64,000 nucleotides of DNA, from contig NZ_JACJVP010000001.1 of the NCBI RefSeq assembly GCF_014212125.1, positions 62,001 to 126,000 on the forward strand, in the 5' to 3' direction. This document shows, one piece after another, positions 37,033 through 45,592 of this stretch; position 1 is the first letter of the stretch, and every line of letters begins with the position of its first letter. Position numbers and translations under genes: made by a program. The notes beneath the pieces are model-generated. The model saw only the letters and a program-made list of their open reading frames with translations, ran no database searches and was not told where the DNA came from. The stretch comes from Cohnella nanjingensis. Lineage in GTDB: Bacteria; Bacillota; Bacilli; Paenibacillales; Paenibacillaceae.

Positions 37033-37626
37033 TTAATACTCGCTCTCGTGCGAGATTTTCTCCAGATAGGCGTATCCGTCCGTGACGAGCTCCAGCGCGC
37101 CCGTCTCCGGATGAATCGTCAGGCCGTGCACCGGCGTGCCGGGCGGAAGCAGCGGGTGCTTGCGCACGATGTCCACGCTGTTCTCGACGCTCTTGGTTAC
37201 GTTCTCGAAGCCGGTCAGCCAGCGGTTGAAGTCCAATCCCGAGTGGTGAAGCGTACGAATCGTCTGCGGCTCGACGCCGCGTTCGACCATGTGGCTCACG
37301 ACCACTTTCGGATCGATCCCCGTCATCCCGCAGTCGTGGTGGCCGATGATCATCACTTCGTCGCCTTTGAGTTCGTACAGAGCGACGAGTACGCTCCGCA
37401 TAATATTGCCGAACGGCGCGGTGATGATGGCGCCTGCGTTCTTGATGATCTTGGCGTCCCCGTTGCGTAGGTTCAACGCCTTCGGGAGGAGCTCCGTCAG
37501 CCTGGTATCCATGCAGGTGACGATGACGAGCCGTTTTTCCGGGATTTTGGTGGTCAAATATTTTTCGTACTCTTTCTGCTCCACGAACGCTTGATTGTAA
37601 GACAATACTTCATCCAGTTTCCGCAC
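37033..37626 (-). CDS. Beta-class carbonic anhydrase
   Basis: 197 residues starting at GTG 37626, chosen because GAAGGAG lies 9 bases upstream; the longer frame would start with TTG on the site itself. It catalyses reversible hydration of CO2. Zinc ligands and the catalytic dyad are visible: Cys and Asp-Arg in VTCMDTRLTEL, and His/Cys in IIGHHDCGMTG. Residues VVSHMVERGVEP and HPLLPPGTPVHGLTIHPETG match the YtiB-like subgroup of bacilli. Probably the second gene of a unit with the HesB-like gene, 18 bases upstream. Confidence 0.92.
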   Translation of the reverse strand: MRKLDEVLSYNQAFVEQKEYEKYLTTKIPEKRLVIVTCMDTRLTELLPKALNLRNGDAKIIKNAGAIITAPFGNIMRSVLVALYELKGDEVMIIGHHDCGMTGIDPKVVVSHMVERGVEPQTIRTLHHSGLDFNRWLTGFENVTKSVENSVDIVRKHPLLPPGTPVHGLTIHPETGALELVTDGYAYLEKISHESEY

Positions 37627-37644
37627 GCTTTTTCTCTCCTTCAA

Positions 37645-37986
37645 CTATCGGTTGCCGACTTCGGTCCGGCGATCCACCGTCGCCAGCCGATTGGTGTAGA
37701 TCTGGCCGTCGCTAGCCAGCGTGAAGCTACGCTTGGCAGCGTCATAGGTGATCCGCATTACGTCGTCGAAGTACACTTCATGCCGTTTCTCGTACCAGAG
37801 CGCCACCGGTTCGCTGTCCGCGCGAATATCGTCCGGCAGGGGAGCGTCCAACGCCCACAGCGTCGGCACGCCGCTCACGGCGCAGCCGCAGCCTTCGGAG
37901 TCCGAGACCAGCTTCCAAATCCGGGCATCCGGTCCGAATCGAGTCCGCAGCGCCTCGACCGCTTCCGCGCTCCACTTGATTTCCAA
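37645..37986 (-). CDS. HesB/YqkB-like iron-sulfur biosynthesis family protein
   Basis: 113 residues of the Fe-S_biosyn (HesB/IscA-like) fold. The family-typical segment SDSEGCGCAVSGVPTLWAL carries the Cys pair, but the three-Cys pattern of true A-type carriers is not complete, as in YqkB-type proteins of bacilli. An iron-sulfur carrier role is therefore only suggested by fold. It precedes the carbonic anhydrase gene on the same strand. Confidence 0.8.
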   Translation of the reverse strand: MEIKWSAEAVEALRTRFGPDARIWKLVSDSEGCGCAVSGVPTLWALDAPLPDDIRADSEPVALWYEKRHEVYFDDVMRITYDAAKRSFTLASDGQIYTNRLATVDRRTEVGNR

Positions 37987-38117
37987 GCCGATCGCCCTCC
38001 TTGTCGCGGGACGCCTAGCCTGCGTCCCCGCGTACCACGTGTAATGTTGATTATAGAGATCGGGGCAGGTATGATCAAGGGGACGACTACCAGTCGACGA
38101 GAGGAAGGATGAATGCG

Positions 38118-39644
38118 ATGGCGACCAGCGCCAACCCGCAGCCCGAAGGGCTGAAGAGATTTCAGGAAATGACCCGGCAATTGAAGCAATACGAAGAGTT
38201 GCTAGGCGTCGTGTATTGGGACATGCGGACCGGCGCCCCGCGCAAAGGGGTCGAGCTTCGGTCCGAAGCGGTCGGCACGCTATCCGCGGAGACGTTCCGC
38301 ATCGCCACGTCGACCGAGATGGGAGAGCTCCTCGACCGACTGTCCCAACCGGATGCGTTCGCCTCGCTCGGCGAGATCGACCGCAAGCTGGTCGAAGAGA
38401 CGCGCAAGGACTACGACCGCAACCGCAAGCTGCCGCCCGAGCTGTATCGGGAATACGTCGTGCTGACGTCGCAGTCCGAGTCCGCCTGGGAGGAAGCCAA
38501 GGCGAATAGCGATTTCCCCGGGTTCCTGCCCTATTTGGAGCGAATCATCGATTATAACCGGCAGTTCATCGATCTGTGGGGCGTGAAGACGACGCCGTAC
38601 GATACGCTGCTCGATATGTATGAACCGGGGACGACGACCGCCGAGTTGGACCGTCTCTTCGGGGAGCTGCGCGGGCGCCTCGTTCCGCTCGCCGAAGCGA
38701 TCGCCGCGCAAGGAGACCGTCCGGATACGACGTTCCTCGAAGGCACGTTCGACGTGGCGGCGCAGAAGCGGTTCAGCCTGTTCATCCTGAAGCAGATGGG
38801 CTACGACTTCGAAGCGGGGCGTCTCGACGAGAGCGTGCACCCGTTCGCGACCGGGTTGAACCCCGGAGACGTGCGGATCACGACGCGTTACCTGCTTGAC
38901 GACATTACGAGCGCTTTGTTCGGCACGATTCACGAAGGCGGCCATGCGCTGTACGAACAGAACATCAAGGCGGAGTTGGCCGGCACGCCGCTCAGCGGCG
39001 GCACCTCGATGGGCATCCACGAATCCCAATCCCGGCTGTGGGAGAATATGATCGGTCGCAGCCGCGCTTTCTGGGAACGGTACTTCCCCGAGCTGCAGCG
39101 GCATTTCCCGGGGCAGCTGGACACGGTGACGGCCGAAGCGTTCTACCGCGGCATCAACGTCGTGGAGCCTTCGCTCATCCGGATCGAAGCCGACGAGCTG
39201 ACGTACAACCTTCATATTATGATCCGCTACGAGATCGAGAAGATGCTCTTTAATGAAGGATTAAACCCGCGCGACCTGCAAGAGGTGTGGAACGAGAAAT
39301 ACAAGGGGGCGCTCGGCGTCGCGCCGAGCAACGCGGGCGAGGGCGTCCTGCAGGACGTGCATTGGTCGGGCGGCTCGTTCGGCTACTTCCCGTCCTACTC
39401 GCTAGGCAATATGTACGCGGCTCAGATGATGAACACCGCGCAGCGCAAGCTCCCGGATCTGAACGCTCAGATCGCGGAGGGGCGGCTGCTGCCTCTGAAG
39501 GAATGGCTCACCGGCGAAGTGTATCAATTCGGCAAGCTGCTGAAGCCGGCGGAGATCATCCAGCGCATCAGCGGAGAGTCGCTTCGGTCTTCGTACCTGT
39601 GCGACTATCTGGAAGGCAAGTACCGGGAGATCTACCGGCTGTAA
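38118..39644 (+). CDS. Carboxypeptidase M32 (carboxypeptidase Taq family)
   Basis: 508 residues, the usual family length. ATG 38118 is 9 bases after GAGGAAGG, while an ATG at 38109 abuts it. It is a cytoplasmic zinc metallocarboxypeptidase that removes C-terminal residues. The HEXXH motif is TIHEGGHALYEQN (near residue 272), followed by MGIHESQSRLWENM with the third ligand, and the family-typical ADELTYNLHIMIRYEIEK. YpwA of Bacillus subtilis is the equivalent. It has its own strong terminator. Confidence 0.94.
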   Translation: MATSANPQPEGLKRFQEMTRQLKQYEELLGVVYWDMRTGAPRKGVELRSEAVGTLSAETFRIATSTEMGELLDRLSQPDAFASLGEIDRKLVEETRKDYDRNRKLPPELYREYVVLTSQSESAWEEAKANSDFPGFLPYLERIIDYNRQFIDLWGVKTTPYDTLLDMYEPGTTTAELDRLFGELRGRLVPLAEAIAAQGDRPDTTFLEGTFDVAAQKRFSLFILKQMGYDFEAGRLDESVHPFATGLNPGDVRITTRYLLDDITSALFGTIHEGGHALYEQNIKAELAGTPLSGGTSMGIHESQSRLWENMIGRSRAFWERYFPELQRHFPGQLDTVTAEAFYRGINVVEPSLIRIEADELTYNLHIMIRYEIEKMLFNEGLNPRDLQEVWNEKYKGALGVAPSNAGEGVLQDVHWSGGSFGYFPSYSLGNMYAAQMMNTAQRKLPDLNAQIAEGRLLPLKEWLTGEVYQFGKLLKPAEIIQRISGESLRSSYLCDYLEGKYREIYRL

Positions 39645-39658
39645 TCCGTCCCGCACGC

Positions 39659-39697
39659 AGACCGCCCCTTGCGCAGGCATCGCGCAGGGGCGGTTTT
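39659..39697 (+). terminator. Rho-independent terminator after the M32 carboxypeptidase gene
   Basis: GACCGCCCCTTGCGC pairs with GCGCAGGGGCGGTT around AGGCATC, with a T-run. Confidence 0.9.
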
Positions 39698-39828
39698 TGC
39701 CGTTCCTGGCGTTATGGCGTCCGTAGTCCGTACCTTAACGGCGTCTTTGACGGAACCGCGGACGTGCTGATACGATGGAGGAGCAAGGCTGGGAGAAGAC
39801 GGGAACGAGCGGAAGGCGGAACGCAGTC

Positions 39829-40875
39829 ATGGAGCAAAAAGGCATACGGACTTGGACGGACAAGCTATTCGGACTGATCGGACTGCGCGTTATGAAAACG
39901 GCGATCGCCACGTTGACGGCCATCTACGCGGCGATGCTGTTGAACGTCGATAATCCGCAGGCGGCAGGAATTCTGGCGATACTGGGCGTCGATACGACCC
40001 GGTGGCGGGGGCTCAAGACCGTCTTCGCGCGCTTCGCGGCATCCCTCGTCGGTCTCGTCATCGCTTCGGCGCTGTTCGACGCGATCGGCTTTCATATATG
40101 GGTATTGGGATTGTTCATCCTGATCGCGTTCCCGCTGCTCACGCGGTTCGGCCTGAAGGAAGGGATCGTCACCGGATCCGTGATCGTGTTCCACCTGTTC
40201 GCACGGGGCGAGGTGTCCGTGGACGCGATCTTGACCGAGCTGAAGCTGCTGTCGATCGGGCTCGGCTGGGCGACGTTCTTCAATCTGGTCTACATGCCGA
40301 GGGAGAAGCGGACGCTGGCCGTGCTGAGGGACAAGACGGAGCGTCTGTTCGCCGCCGTCTTCGTGGAACTTGCGCGGTTCCTGCGCGATCCCGGCGCGCT
40401 GTGGAGCGGGGACGAGATGCTCCAGGCCGAAGCGGCGATCGACGAGGGGATCGAGGTGGCGCAGCGATCGCGGGAGAACCGGCTCATCTGGCGTTCGAAG
40501 AACAACCGGCTCGTCCTGCAGGACGAGCCGTGGCTGCTGTACTTTCATATGCGCCGCAGCCAGCTGGAATCGATCCAGCTCATGATGGAGCTCGTCGCGT
40601 TCGTCTCGCATCGGGTCCCTCAGGCGGAATCGATCGCGCGGCTCTTCGATACGCTGACGGACGACGTCCGCTCCGATTACTACGAGGGCAAGACCGAGCA
40701 GGCGCTCGATGCGCTGGAGACGCAATTCCGCGCGATGCCGCTGCCCGCGACGCGGGACGAATTCGAGACGCGTGCGGCGCTGCTGCAGCTCTGCCGCGAA
40801 TTGCGCCGCTATCTGACGATCGCGAGACGGGAGAAAAAACGCAGGTCTCCGCAGGCGACCGCCCACATACAATGA
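39829..40875 (+). CDS. FUSC/aromatic acid exporter family protein (DUF939)
   Basis: 348 residues from ATG 39829 (GAAGGCGG 9 bases upstream; an in-frame ATG at 39775 has no site). The N-terminal half has four to five transmembrane helices, such as VMKTAIATLTAIYAAMLL and ASLVGLVIASALF. The C-terminal half is a cytosolic helical domain with FHMRRSQLESIQLMMELV. This is the ArAE_1 (DUF939, YqjA-like) architecture, putatively an exporter of aromatic acids. Substrate is not determinable. It ends 96 bases before cotE. Confidence 0.83.
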   Translation: MEQKGIRTWTDKLFGLIGLRVMKTAIATLTAIYAAMLLNVDNPQAAGILAILGVDTTRWRGLKTVFARFAASLVGLVIASALFDAIGFHIWVLGLFILIAFPLLTRFGLKEGIVTGSVIVFHLFARGEVSVDAILTELKLLSIGLGWATFFNLVYMPREKRTLAVLRDKTERLFAAVFVELARFLRDPGALWSGDEMLQAEAAIDEGIEVAQRSRENRLIWRSKNNRLVLQDEPWLLYFHMRRSQLESIQLMMELVAFVSHRVPQAESIARLFDTLTDDVRSDYYEGKTEQALDALETQFRAMPLPATRDEFETRAALLQLCRELRRYLTIARREKKRRSPQATAHIQ

Positions 40876-40909
40876 GATGGAAGCTCTCCGTGCACGGATA
40901 CATTTTTGT

Positions 40910-40938
40910 CACTCTAGACGAATGTCCTGCATAGACTT
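40910..40938 (+). promoter_or_regulatory. Predicted sigma-K-type promoter of cotE
   Basis: CAC (40910-40912) and CATAGACTT (40930-40938) are 17 bases apart, close to the sigma-K pattern AC-N16/17-CATANNNTA. In Bacillus subtilis cotE is transcribed by the mother-cell factors sigma-E and sigma-K. A separate sigma-E site is not obvious. Confidence 0.5.
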
Positions 40939-40971
40939 TTATTGAATTGATTGTATGGAGGAGGTCATTGA

Positions 40972-41529
40972 ATGGCTATTGCGGATAAACGGCTGCAACG
41001 CAGGGAGATCATCACGAAAGCAGTTTGCGGCAAAGGCCGGAAGTTCTCGACGATTACCCATACCGTTACGCCGCCGCACCACCCTTCCAGCATTCTGGGA
41101 GCGTGGATCATTAACCATCAATACGAAGCGGTACGTTCGGGAGACGGCATCGAGGTAGTCGGGTCTTACGATATTAACATCTGGTATTCCTACAGCAAGA
41201 ACTCGCAGACGGATGTGGCAAAGGAGACGATCTCCTACGTGGAGCTCGTGCCTCTGTCGTATGTAGACCCGCGCCATCGCTCCGCCACCGAAGAGGTTTC
41301 TGCGGACGCAACGCAGGAACCGAATTGCGTGGAGGCGACGATCAGCTCGAACGGGTCGTCGGTGCTTATTCGCGTGGAGCGCGAATTCGCCGTAGAGATG
41401 GTAGCAGAGACCAAAGTAACCGTCGTGGTGGACCCCAATGGCTTCGACGACGGCAAGGATGCCGATTTCGGTCTGGATGACGGCGACTACGAAGATCTCG
41501 ACTCGGATTTGCTTGAAGACGATCTGTAA
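40972..41529 (+). CDS. cotE: Outer spore coat morphogenetic protein CotE
   Basis: 185 residues. CotE directs assembly of the outer spore coat in the mother cell. The match to Bacillus CotE is clear along the length: REIITKAVCGKGRKF, HHPSSILGAWIINHQYEA, SYDINIWYSYSKNSQTDV, QEPNCVEATISSNG and REFAVEMVAETKVTVVVDP, followed by the typical acidic tail rich in Asp. GGAGGAGG precedes the start. In Bacillus subtilis cotE is directly followed by mutS and mutL; here three extra genes and a pseudogene intervene. Confidence 0.96.
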   Translation: MAIADKRLQRREIITKAVCGKGRKFSTITHTVTPPHHPSSILGAWIINHQYEAVRSGDGIEVVGSYDINIWYSYSKNSQTDVAKETISYVELVPLSYVDPRHRSATEEVSADATQEPNCVEATISSNGSSVLIRVEREFAVEMVAETKVTVVVDPNGFDDGKDADFGLDDGDYEDLDSDLLEDDL

Positions 41530-41699
41530 GCGGCCCTCCAAGGCCGATACTTATGCGTATGCGGATGCGATCGAAAAGTCGAGGGCGGATGCCTGATCTT
41601 GGCGAAAAAAGCAGCCTATTTCATGCAGGACGATCGGAGCTTGGCGCGGACAGCGCGGGTTTCCGCCGTACTGCGGCCACCGGCGGCGGTTGGCAGACA

Positions 41700-41751
41700 G
41701 GGAAGGGTCATCCGGTTTCGGCGTATCATCGCCGACGGGACGGCCCTTCCC
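41700..41751 (+). other. Nested inverted repeat upstream of the amidoligase gene
   Basis: GGGAAGGG (41700-41707) and CCCTTCCC (41744-41751) form an outer stem; CGGCG-TATCAT-CGCCG (41719-41734) forms an inner hairpin. It ends about 9 bases before the ribosome binding site and lacks a T-run. The rest of 41530-41773 has no gene. Confidence 0.6.
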
Positions 41752-41773
41752 GCTTGCTTGGGGGAGGATCGCG

Positions 41774-43171
41774 ATGAGCGGCGAGCGGGGAAAGGTGTGG
41801 TTCGTGCGCGGCGGCGACGATTCGGCCGGTTGGGCGGCGGGCGCCGGATTGCCGGAGTTGACCGGAGGCGCGCGCGCGGGCAATCGCGACGCGGTGCTGC
41901 ATTTGGGCGGACGGCGCCCGGATGCGTCTCTCGGCGGCGCTTGGCATTGGAACGCGAACGCGGCGGAAGTCGAGGCGCTCCCATGGCGCGAGAAGGAGCG
42001 GCGTCTGCGCCGCGAAGGATTCGTGACGGCGTCTTCCGCGCACATCCGGCAGGGACGAGGCCGGATGGTCGGCCAGCGCTATGGGCAGAGGCAGTTCCGG
42101 GTGTCGGTGTTCGGGCTGCAGGCGGCGGATATACACCCGGACCCCGGGTCGCGGACGAGGGACGAGGAATTGCGGCGCAGGCTGGCCAGGGCGTCGGCTC
42201 GCGCGCTGTACGTGCTCGGGCTGGACTTCGGCAGCGTGGCATGGGAGGTGAACGGCTCCGGACGGACAGGCGTTATCACCGGCATCTCGCCGTTCCTGCG
42301 GCCGAAGACGGCGGAGGCGGAAGCCCGCTTCGCGCAGGCGGCATCCGAATTTGCCTCGGCCTGGTCGGCGGAGAGCGCGCGAACCGTGTCGGCGACGCTC
42401 GGCGCCGACCCCGAGTTCGTGCTCCTCTCGGACGAAGGCAAAGTCGTGCCGGCCGCGCGCTACTTGGCGCCGGACGGCCAAGCGGGCTGCGACGCCGTCG
42501 TCGTCGGGGGCGTTCAGCGGTGGGCGCTCGCGGAGCTGCGTCCGGACCCCTCGGACGACCCGCTCGCGGTCGCCTCGCAGCTGCGCCGTCTCCTGGCGTC
42601 GGCGGCACGCCGCACCGGCGGCGCGCGGCTCCAGTGGCGCGCCGGAGCCGCGCCGGTGCCGGGACTGCCGCTCGGGGGCCACCTGCATCTGAGCGGCGTC
42701 GCCTTGACCGGCGAACGGCTGCGGGCGCTCGACAACGCGGTCGCGCTGCCGCTTCGGCTGCTGGAGCCGCCGGACGCCGGGGGCCGCCGCCCGCGGTACG
42801 GCTCGCTCGGCGACTACCGTCCGAAGCCGCACGGCGGCTTCGAGTATCGCACGCCGCCGAGTTGGCTCGTCTCGCCGCGGCTGGCGCGCGGCACGCTCGT
42901 CCTGACGAAGCTCGCGGCCGAGCATGCCGGCGCGCTCGCGCCTCATCGGCCGCTGGACGACGACGCGATGCGCGACGCGTTCTATCAGGGCGGCCGGGAC
43001 CGGCTGCTGGCCGGCGCCGAGCGGGTTTACGCCGCGCTGCGCGGGACGGCGGGTTACGCGAAGTACGGGGCTGCCGTCGACGATCTCTTTGAGGCGATCC
43101 GGGCCGGCAGAACTTGGGACGAGGGCGCGGATATCCGCGCCAAGTGGAAAATTCCCGTCTTCGACCGGTGA
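41774..43171 (+). CDS. Putative amidoligase (COOH-NH2 ligase type 2 fold)
   Basis: 465 residues from ATG 41774, with GGGGAGG 6 bases upstream. The N-terminal 200 residues are family-specific (VWFVRGGDDSAGW, DAVLHLGGRRP). The C-terminal half has carboxylate-amine ligase signatures: TLGADPEFVLLSDEGKVVPA, ALAELRPDPSDDP, GGHLHLSG and YGSLGDYRPKPHGGFEYRT. Such enzymes use ATP to join a carboxylate to an amine, as in glutamate-cysteine ligase relatives, and several groups are predicted to make peptide modifications. Products are unknown for this group. Its position right after cotE suggests, without proving, a spore or coat function. Codon use is very GC-rich, giving long false frames on both strands. 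Confidence 0.78.
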   Translation: MSGERGKVWFVRGGDDSAGWAAGAGLPELTGGARAGNRDAVLHLGGRRPDASLGGAWHWNANAAEVEALPWREKERRLRREGFVTASSAHIRQGRGRMVGQRYGQRQFRVSVFGLQAADIHPDPGSRTRDEELRRRLARASARALYVLGLDFGSVAWEVNGSGRTGVITGISPFLRPKTAEAEARFAQAASEFASAWSAESARTVSATLGADPEFVLLSDEGKVVPAARYLAPDGQAGCDAVVVGGVQRWALAELRPDPSDDPLAVASQLRRLLASAARRTGGARLQWRAGAAPVPGLPLGGHLHLSGVALTGERLRALDNAVALPLRLLEPPDAGGRRPRYGSLGDYRPKPHGGFEYRTPPSWLVSPRLARGTLVLTKLAAEHAGALAPHRPLDDDAMRDAFYQGGRDRLLAGAERVYAALRGTAGYAKYGAAVDDLFEAIRAGRTWDEGADIRAKWKIPVFDR

Positions 43172-43251
43172 GGGGCGTGCCCTTTGCCTTGGCGACCGCT
43201 GTCGAATCGGTGGTTCGGAAGCGGGAAAATAGCGGAAGTCGCTGCGAACCG

Positions 43252-43280
43252 TTGATTTCCGGCCGTCAAGGCTCTAAAAT
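43252..43280 (+). promoter_or_regulatory. Sigma-A promoter of the MHYT gene
   Basis: TTGATT (43252-43257), 17 bases, TAAAAT (43275-43280). Confidence 0.65.
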
Positions 43281-43326
43281 TTAGGCATCGCTAGCAATTG
43301 AAACGAGCCGGGGGAGATCGGAACCT

Positions 43327-44124
43327 ATGGATCATGGAACGGCGCAATACGATACCGTATTGGTTCTGTTATCGGTATTCGTCTCCGTCTCCGCCTCCTA
43401 TACGGCCTTCGATCTGGCGGACCGGATGCTGGAGACGTCGTCCAAGGTCAAGCGCCACGCCTTGCTGCTGCTCACTTCGTTCCTCTTCGGACTGGGCGTC
43501 TGGTCGATGCACTTCATCGGCATGTTCTCTCGCGCGATTCCCGCTCCCGTCTCTTACGACATTCCGCTCCTGTTCGTCTCCGTCCTGCTGCCGATCTCGG
43601 CCACCTTCGTCGCCTTGCGCCTCGTCGCGAAGTCGCACGACGGCAGAGCCTCGTACATATTCGGCGGACTATTCACCGGTCTGGCCGTCATCTCCATGCA
43701 CTATATCAGCTTGGCCGCGATGCAGATGCCGGCCGGCTTGCGTTTCAAGCCGCAATTCGCGATCGCCTCCGTCGCGCTCGCGCTCGGCATCTCTTATGTC
43801 TCGCTTCATCTCGCGCTTCTGCTTCGTTCGCAGCCGAACGATCATTCCGTTCAAAGGATAAAGCTGATCGGCGCCGCCTTGCTCGGCCTTGCGCTCTCGG
43901 GCATGCATTACGTAGCGATGGCGGGCGTGGACATCACCCCCGCCGAATCGGTAAGCCTGTCTGACGGCTCCTCCGTCCGCCGGCGGCGTCGCGATAACGG
44001 CATGACCGGTGCCGTTGCGGTAGGAGGGAGGTTGGGCGAGTGGCGTTCATCGCAGATCGGAGAATCGCGCTTACCAGACTCGATAAGAGGGGGCAGCGCG
44101 CTTGCAATCGAAGGGCGATTATAG
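43327..44124 (+). CDS. MHYT-domain membrane sensor without output domain
   Basis: 265 residues. About seven transmembrane helices contain three MHYT motifs, WSMHFIGMFS, ISMHYISLAAMQM and SGMHYVAMAGVD. MHYT modules are proposed to bind copper and to sense O2, CO or NO, and usually carry a GGDEF/EAL, kinase or DNA-binding output domain. Here the membrane part ends near 43945 and continues into about 55 polar residues (SSVRRRRRDNGM onwards) with no recognisable domain, stopping just before a phytoene-desaturase remnant. The tail may have been replaced by a deletion junction. It could still be a stand-alone MHYT protein. Confidence 0.75.
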   Translation: MDHGTAQYDTVLVLLSVFVSVSASYTAFDLADRMLETSSKVKRHALLLLTSFLFGLGVWSMHFIGMFSRAIPAPVSYDIPLLFVSVLLPISATFVALRLVAKSHDGRASYIFGGLFTGLAVISMHYISLAAMQMPAGLRFKPQFAIASVALALGISYVSLHLALLLRSQPNDHSVQRIKLIGAALLGLALSGMHYVAMAGVDITPAESVSLSDGSSVRRRRRDNGMTGAVAVGGRLGEWRSSQIGESRLPDSIRGGSALAIEGRL

Positions 44125-44130
44125 GTATGC

Positions 44131-44553
44131 TTGGATTTTGAAGCGTCGTTCGCCGGCAGGACGCGGCGACTCCCGCGGAGGGCCAGATCGCGGCATAACA
44201 GCCGGGAGGGCGCCAGGCTATACCGGGCTTTCATGGCCGAATCCGCCGCGCTGTTCCGGTCGGTCCGAAGGCTGCTCTTCGGGCGGCCCCCGCCGTCCCG
44301 GCGAGACCGGGCGGATCTGAGGCAGCTGGCGGGATGGATTCGGGTTCGTCAAGACACGTCGGCTTACCGGGGCGGGATCTACGGCATCTCCGCCGACTCG
44401 GCGCGCCAAGCGTTCTTCCGTCCGTCGAGCTGGGGCGGACTGCGGGGGCTTTGGTTTGCGGGCGGGACGACCCAGCCTGGCGGGTCGCCCATGGCTGCCC
44501 TCTCCGGGCAGCTGGTGGCCGAACATATCATCGCATCTTTTGGAATGGGGTAG
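44131..44553 (+). pseudogene. 3' remnant of a phytoene desaturase (CrtI/CrtN-like) gene
   Basis: About 140 codons match only the C-terminal end of carotenoid desaturases: AYRGGIYGISADSARQAFFR, then WFAGGTTQPGGSPMAALSG and QLVAEHIIASF. That corresponds to the FAD-binding C-terminal motif (GG.THPGGG.P). The N-terminal dinucleotide-binding region and catalytic body, around 350 residues, are absent, and the sequence upstream is MHYT tail and unrecognisable. Recognisable similarity begins near 44330. Four bases later an intact IPP isomerase starts, so this was probably a carotenoid biosynthesis operon. Confidence 0.75.
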
Positions 44554-44557
44554 ACAG

Positions 44558-45592
44558 TTGGATCGACATTCGGATACGCAGCGGCGCAAGGACGAGCACA
44601 TTGAGATTTGCCTGCGGGAGGACGTGAGCGGCCTTGCAGCCGGCGCAGGCTTCGACAGGTTCCGCTTCCGCCACAACGCGCTGCCGGAGACGGCTTTCGC
44701 CGCGATCGATACCGGCGCCTCCTTCCTCGGGCGGCCGCTGAAGGCGCCGCTGCTCGTCAGTTCGATGACCGGCGGGACGCCGGAGGCGGGACGGATTAAC
44801 CGCAGGCTGGCCGCGGCGGCGCAGCGCAGAGGCTGGGCGATGGGGCTCGGTTCGGCGCGGGCGGCGCTCGAGGACCCGTCTTCGGCGGATTCCTTCCGCG
44901 TGCGGGACGCGGCGCCGGACATTCCGCTGCTCGCGAACCTGGGCGCGGTTCAGTTGAATCTCGGTTACGGGCCGGACGAATGCCGCAGGATGATGGAGCT
45001 GACGGAAGCCGACGGTCTGGTGCTGCATTTGAACGGGCTGCAGGAAGTGTTCCAGCCGGAGGGCGATACCGACTTCTCCGGCCTGCTGGACCGGATCGCT
45101 GCGCTCTGCGCACGATTGGAGCGTCCGGTAGGCGTCAAGGAAGTCGGCTGGGGAATCGACGGGGAGACGGCCCGCAAGCTCTTCGAGGCCGGCGTCGCCT
45201 TCGTGGACGTCGCGGGCGCGGGCGGCACGTCTTGGAGCGAGGTCGAGAAGCGGCGCTCCCGGGACGAGACGCGCCGCTCGGCGGCGGACGCGTTCCGGGA
45301 GTGGGGCATTCCGACCGCGGACTGCATCCGCGAGGCGCGGGCCGCCGCCCCGGAGGGGACGATCGTCGGCAGCGGAGGCCTCCGCGACGGGGTGGACGCG
45401 GCCAAAGCGATCGCGCTCGGCGCCGATCTGGCCGCGTTCGGCCGCATGCTGCTGACCGCGGCGGCCGAATCCGAGGCGCGGGCCGAAGCGGAATTCGCGC
45501 GCATCGAATACGAGCTGCGCGCGGCGATGTTCGGGATCGGCGCGGCCGACTTGCGCGCGCTGCGGCGGACGAACCGTTTGGTGCGGCTGTAG
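44558..45592 (+). CDS. fni: Type 2 isopentenyl-diphosphate isomerase
   Basis: 344 residues from TTG 44558 (GGGG 7 bases upstream), giving the proper N-terminus with RRKDEHIEICL. It interconverts IPP and DMAPP using reduced FMN and NADPH. Signatures: LLVSSMTGGTPEAGRINRRL, MGLGSARAALEDP, LHLNGLQEVFQPEGDTDFS, VGVKEVGWGIDGETA, VDVAGAGGTSWSEVE and the FMN-binding GSGGLRDGVDAAKAIALGAD. It belongs to isoprenoid supply and sits behind the desaturase remnant, with which it was probably co-transcribed. A terminator follows. Confidence 0.93.
   Translation: MDRHSDTQRRKDEHIEICLREDVSGLAAGAGFDRFRFRHNALPETAFAAIDTGASFLGRPLKAPLLVSSMTGGTPEAGRINRRLAAAAQRRGWAMGLGSARAALEDPSSADSFRVRDAAPDIPLLANLGAVQLNLGYGPDECRRMMELTEADGLVLHLNGLQEVFQPEGDTDFSGLLDRIAALCARLERPVGVKEVGWGIDGETARKLFEAGVAFVDVAGAGGTSWSEVEKRRSRDETRRSAADAFREWGIPTADCIREARAAAPEGTIVGSGGLRDGVDAAKAIALGADLAAFGRMLLTAAAESEARAEAEFARIEYELRAAMFGIGAADLRALRRTNRLVRL

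Noticed and set aside
41599-43092. 497-codon plus-strand frame overlapping the amidoligase
   Set aside because: Arg/Gly/Ala-rich translation without motifs; the other frame carries GADPEFVLL, GGHLHLSG and FEYRT.
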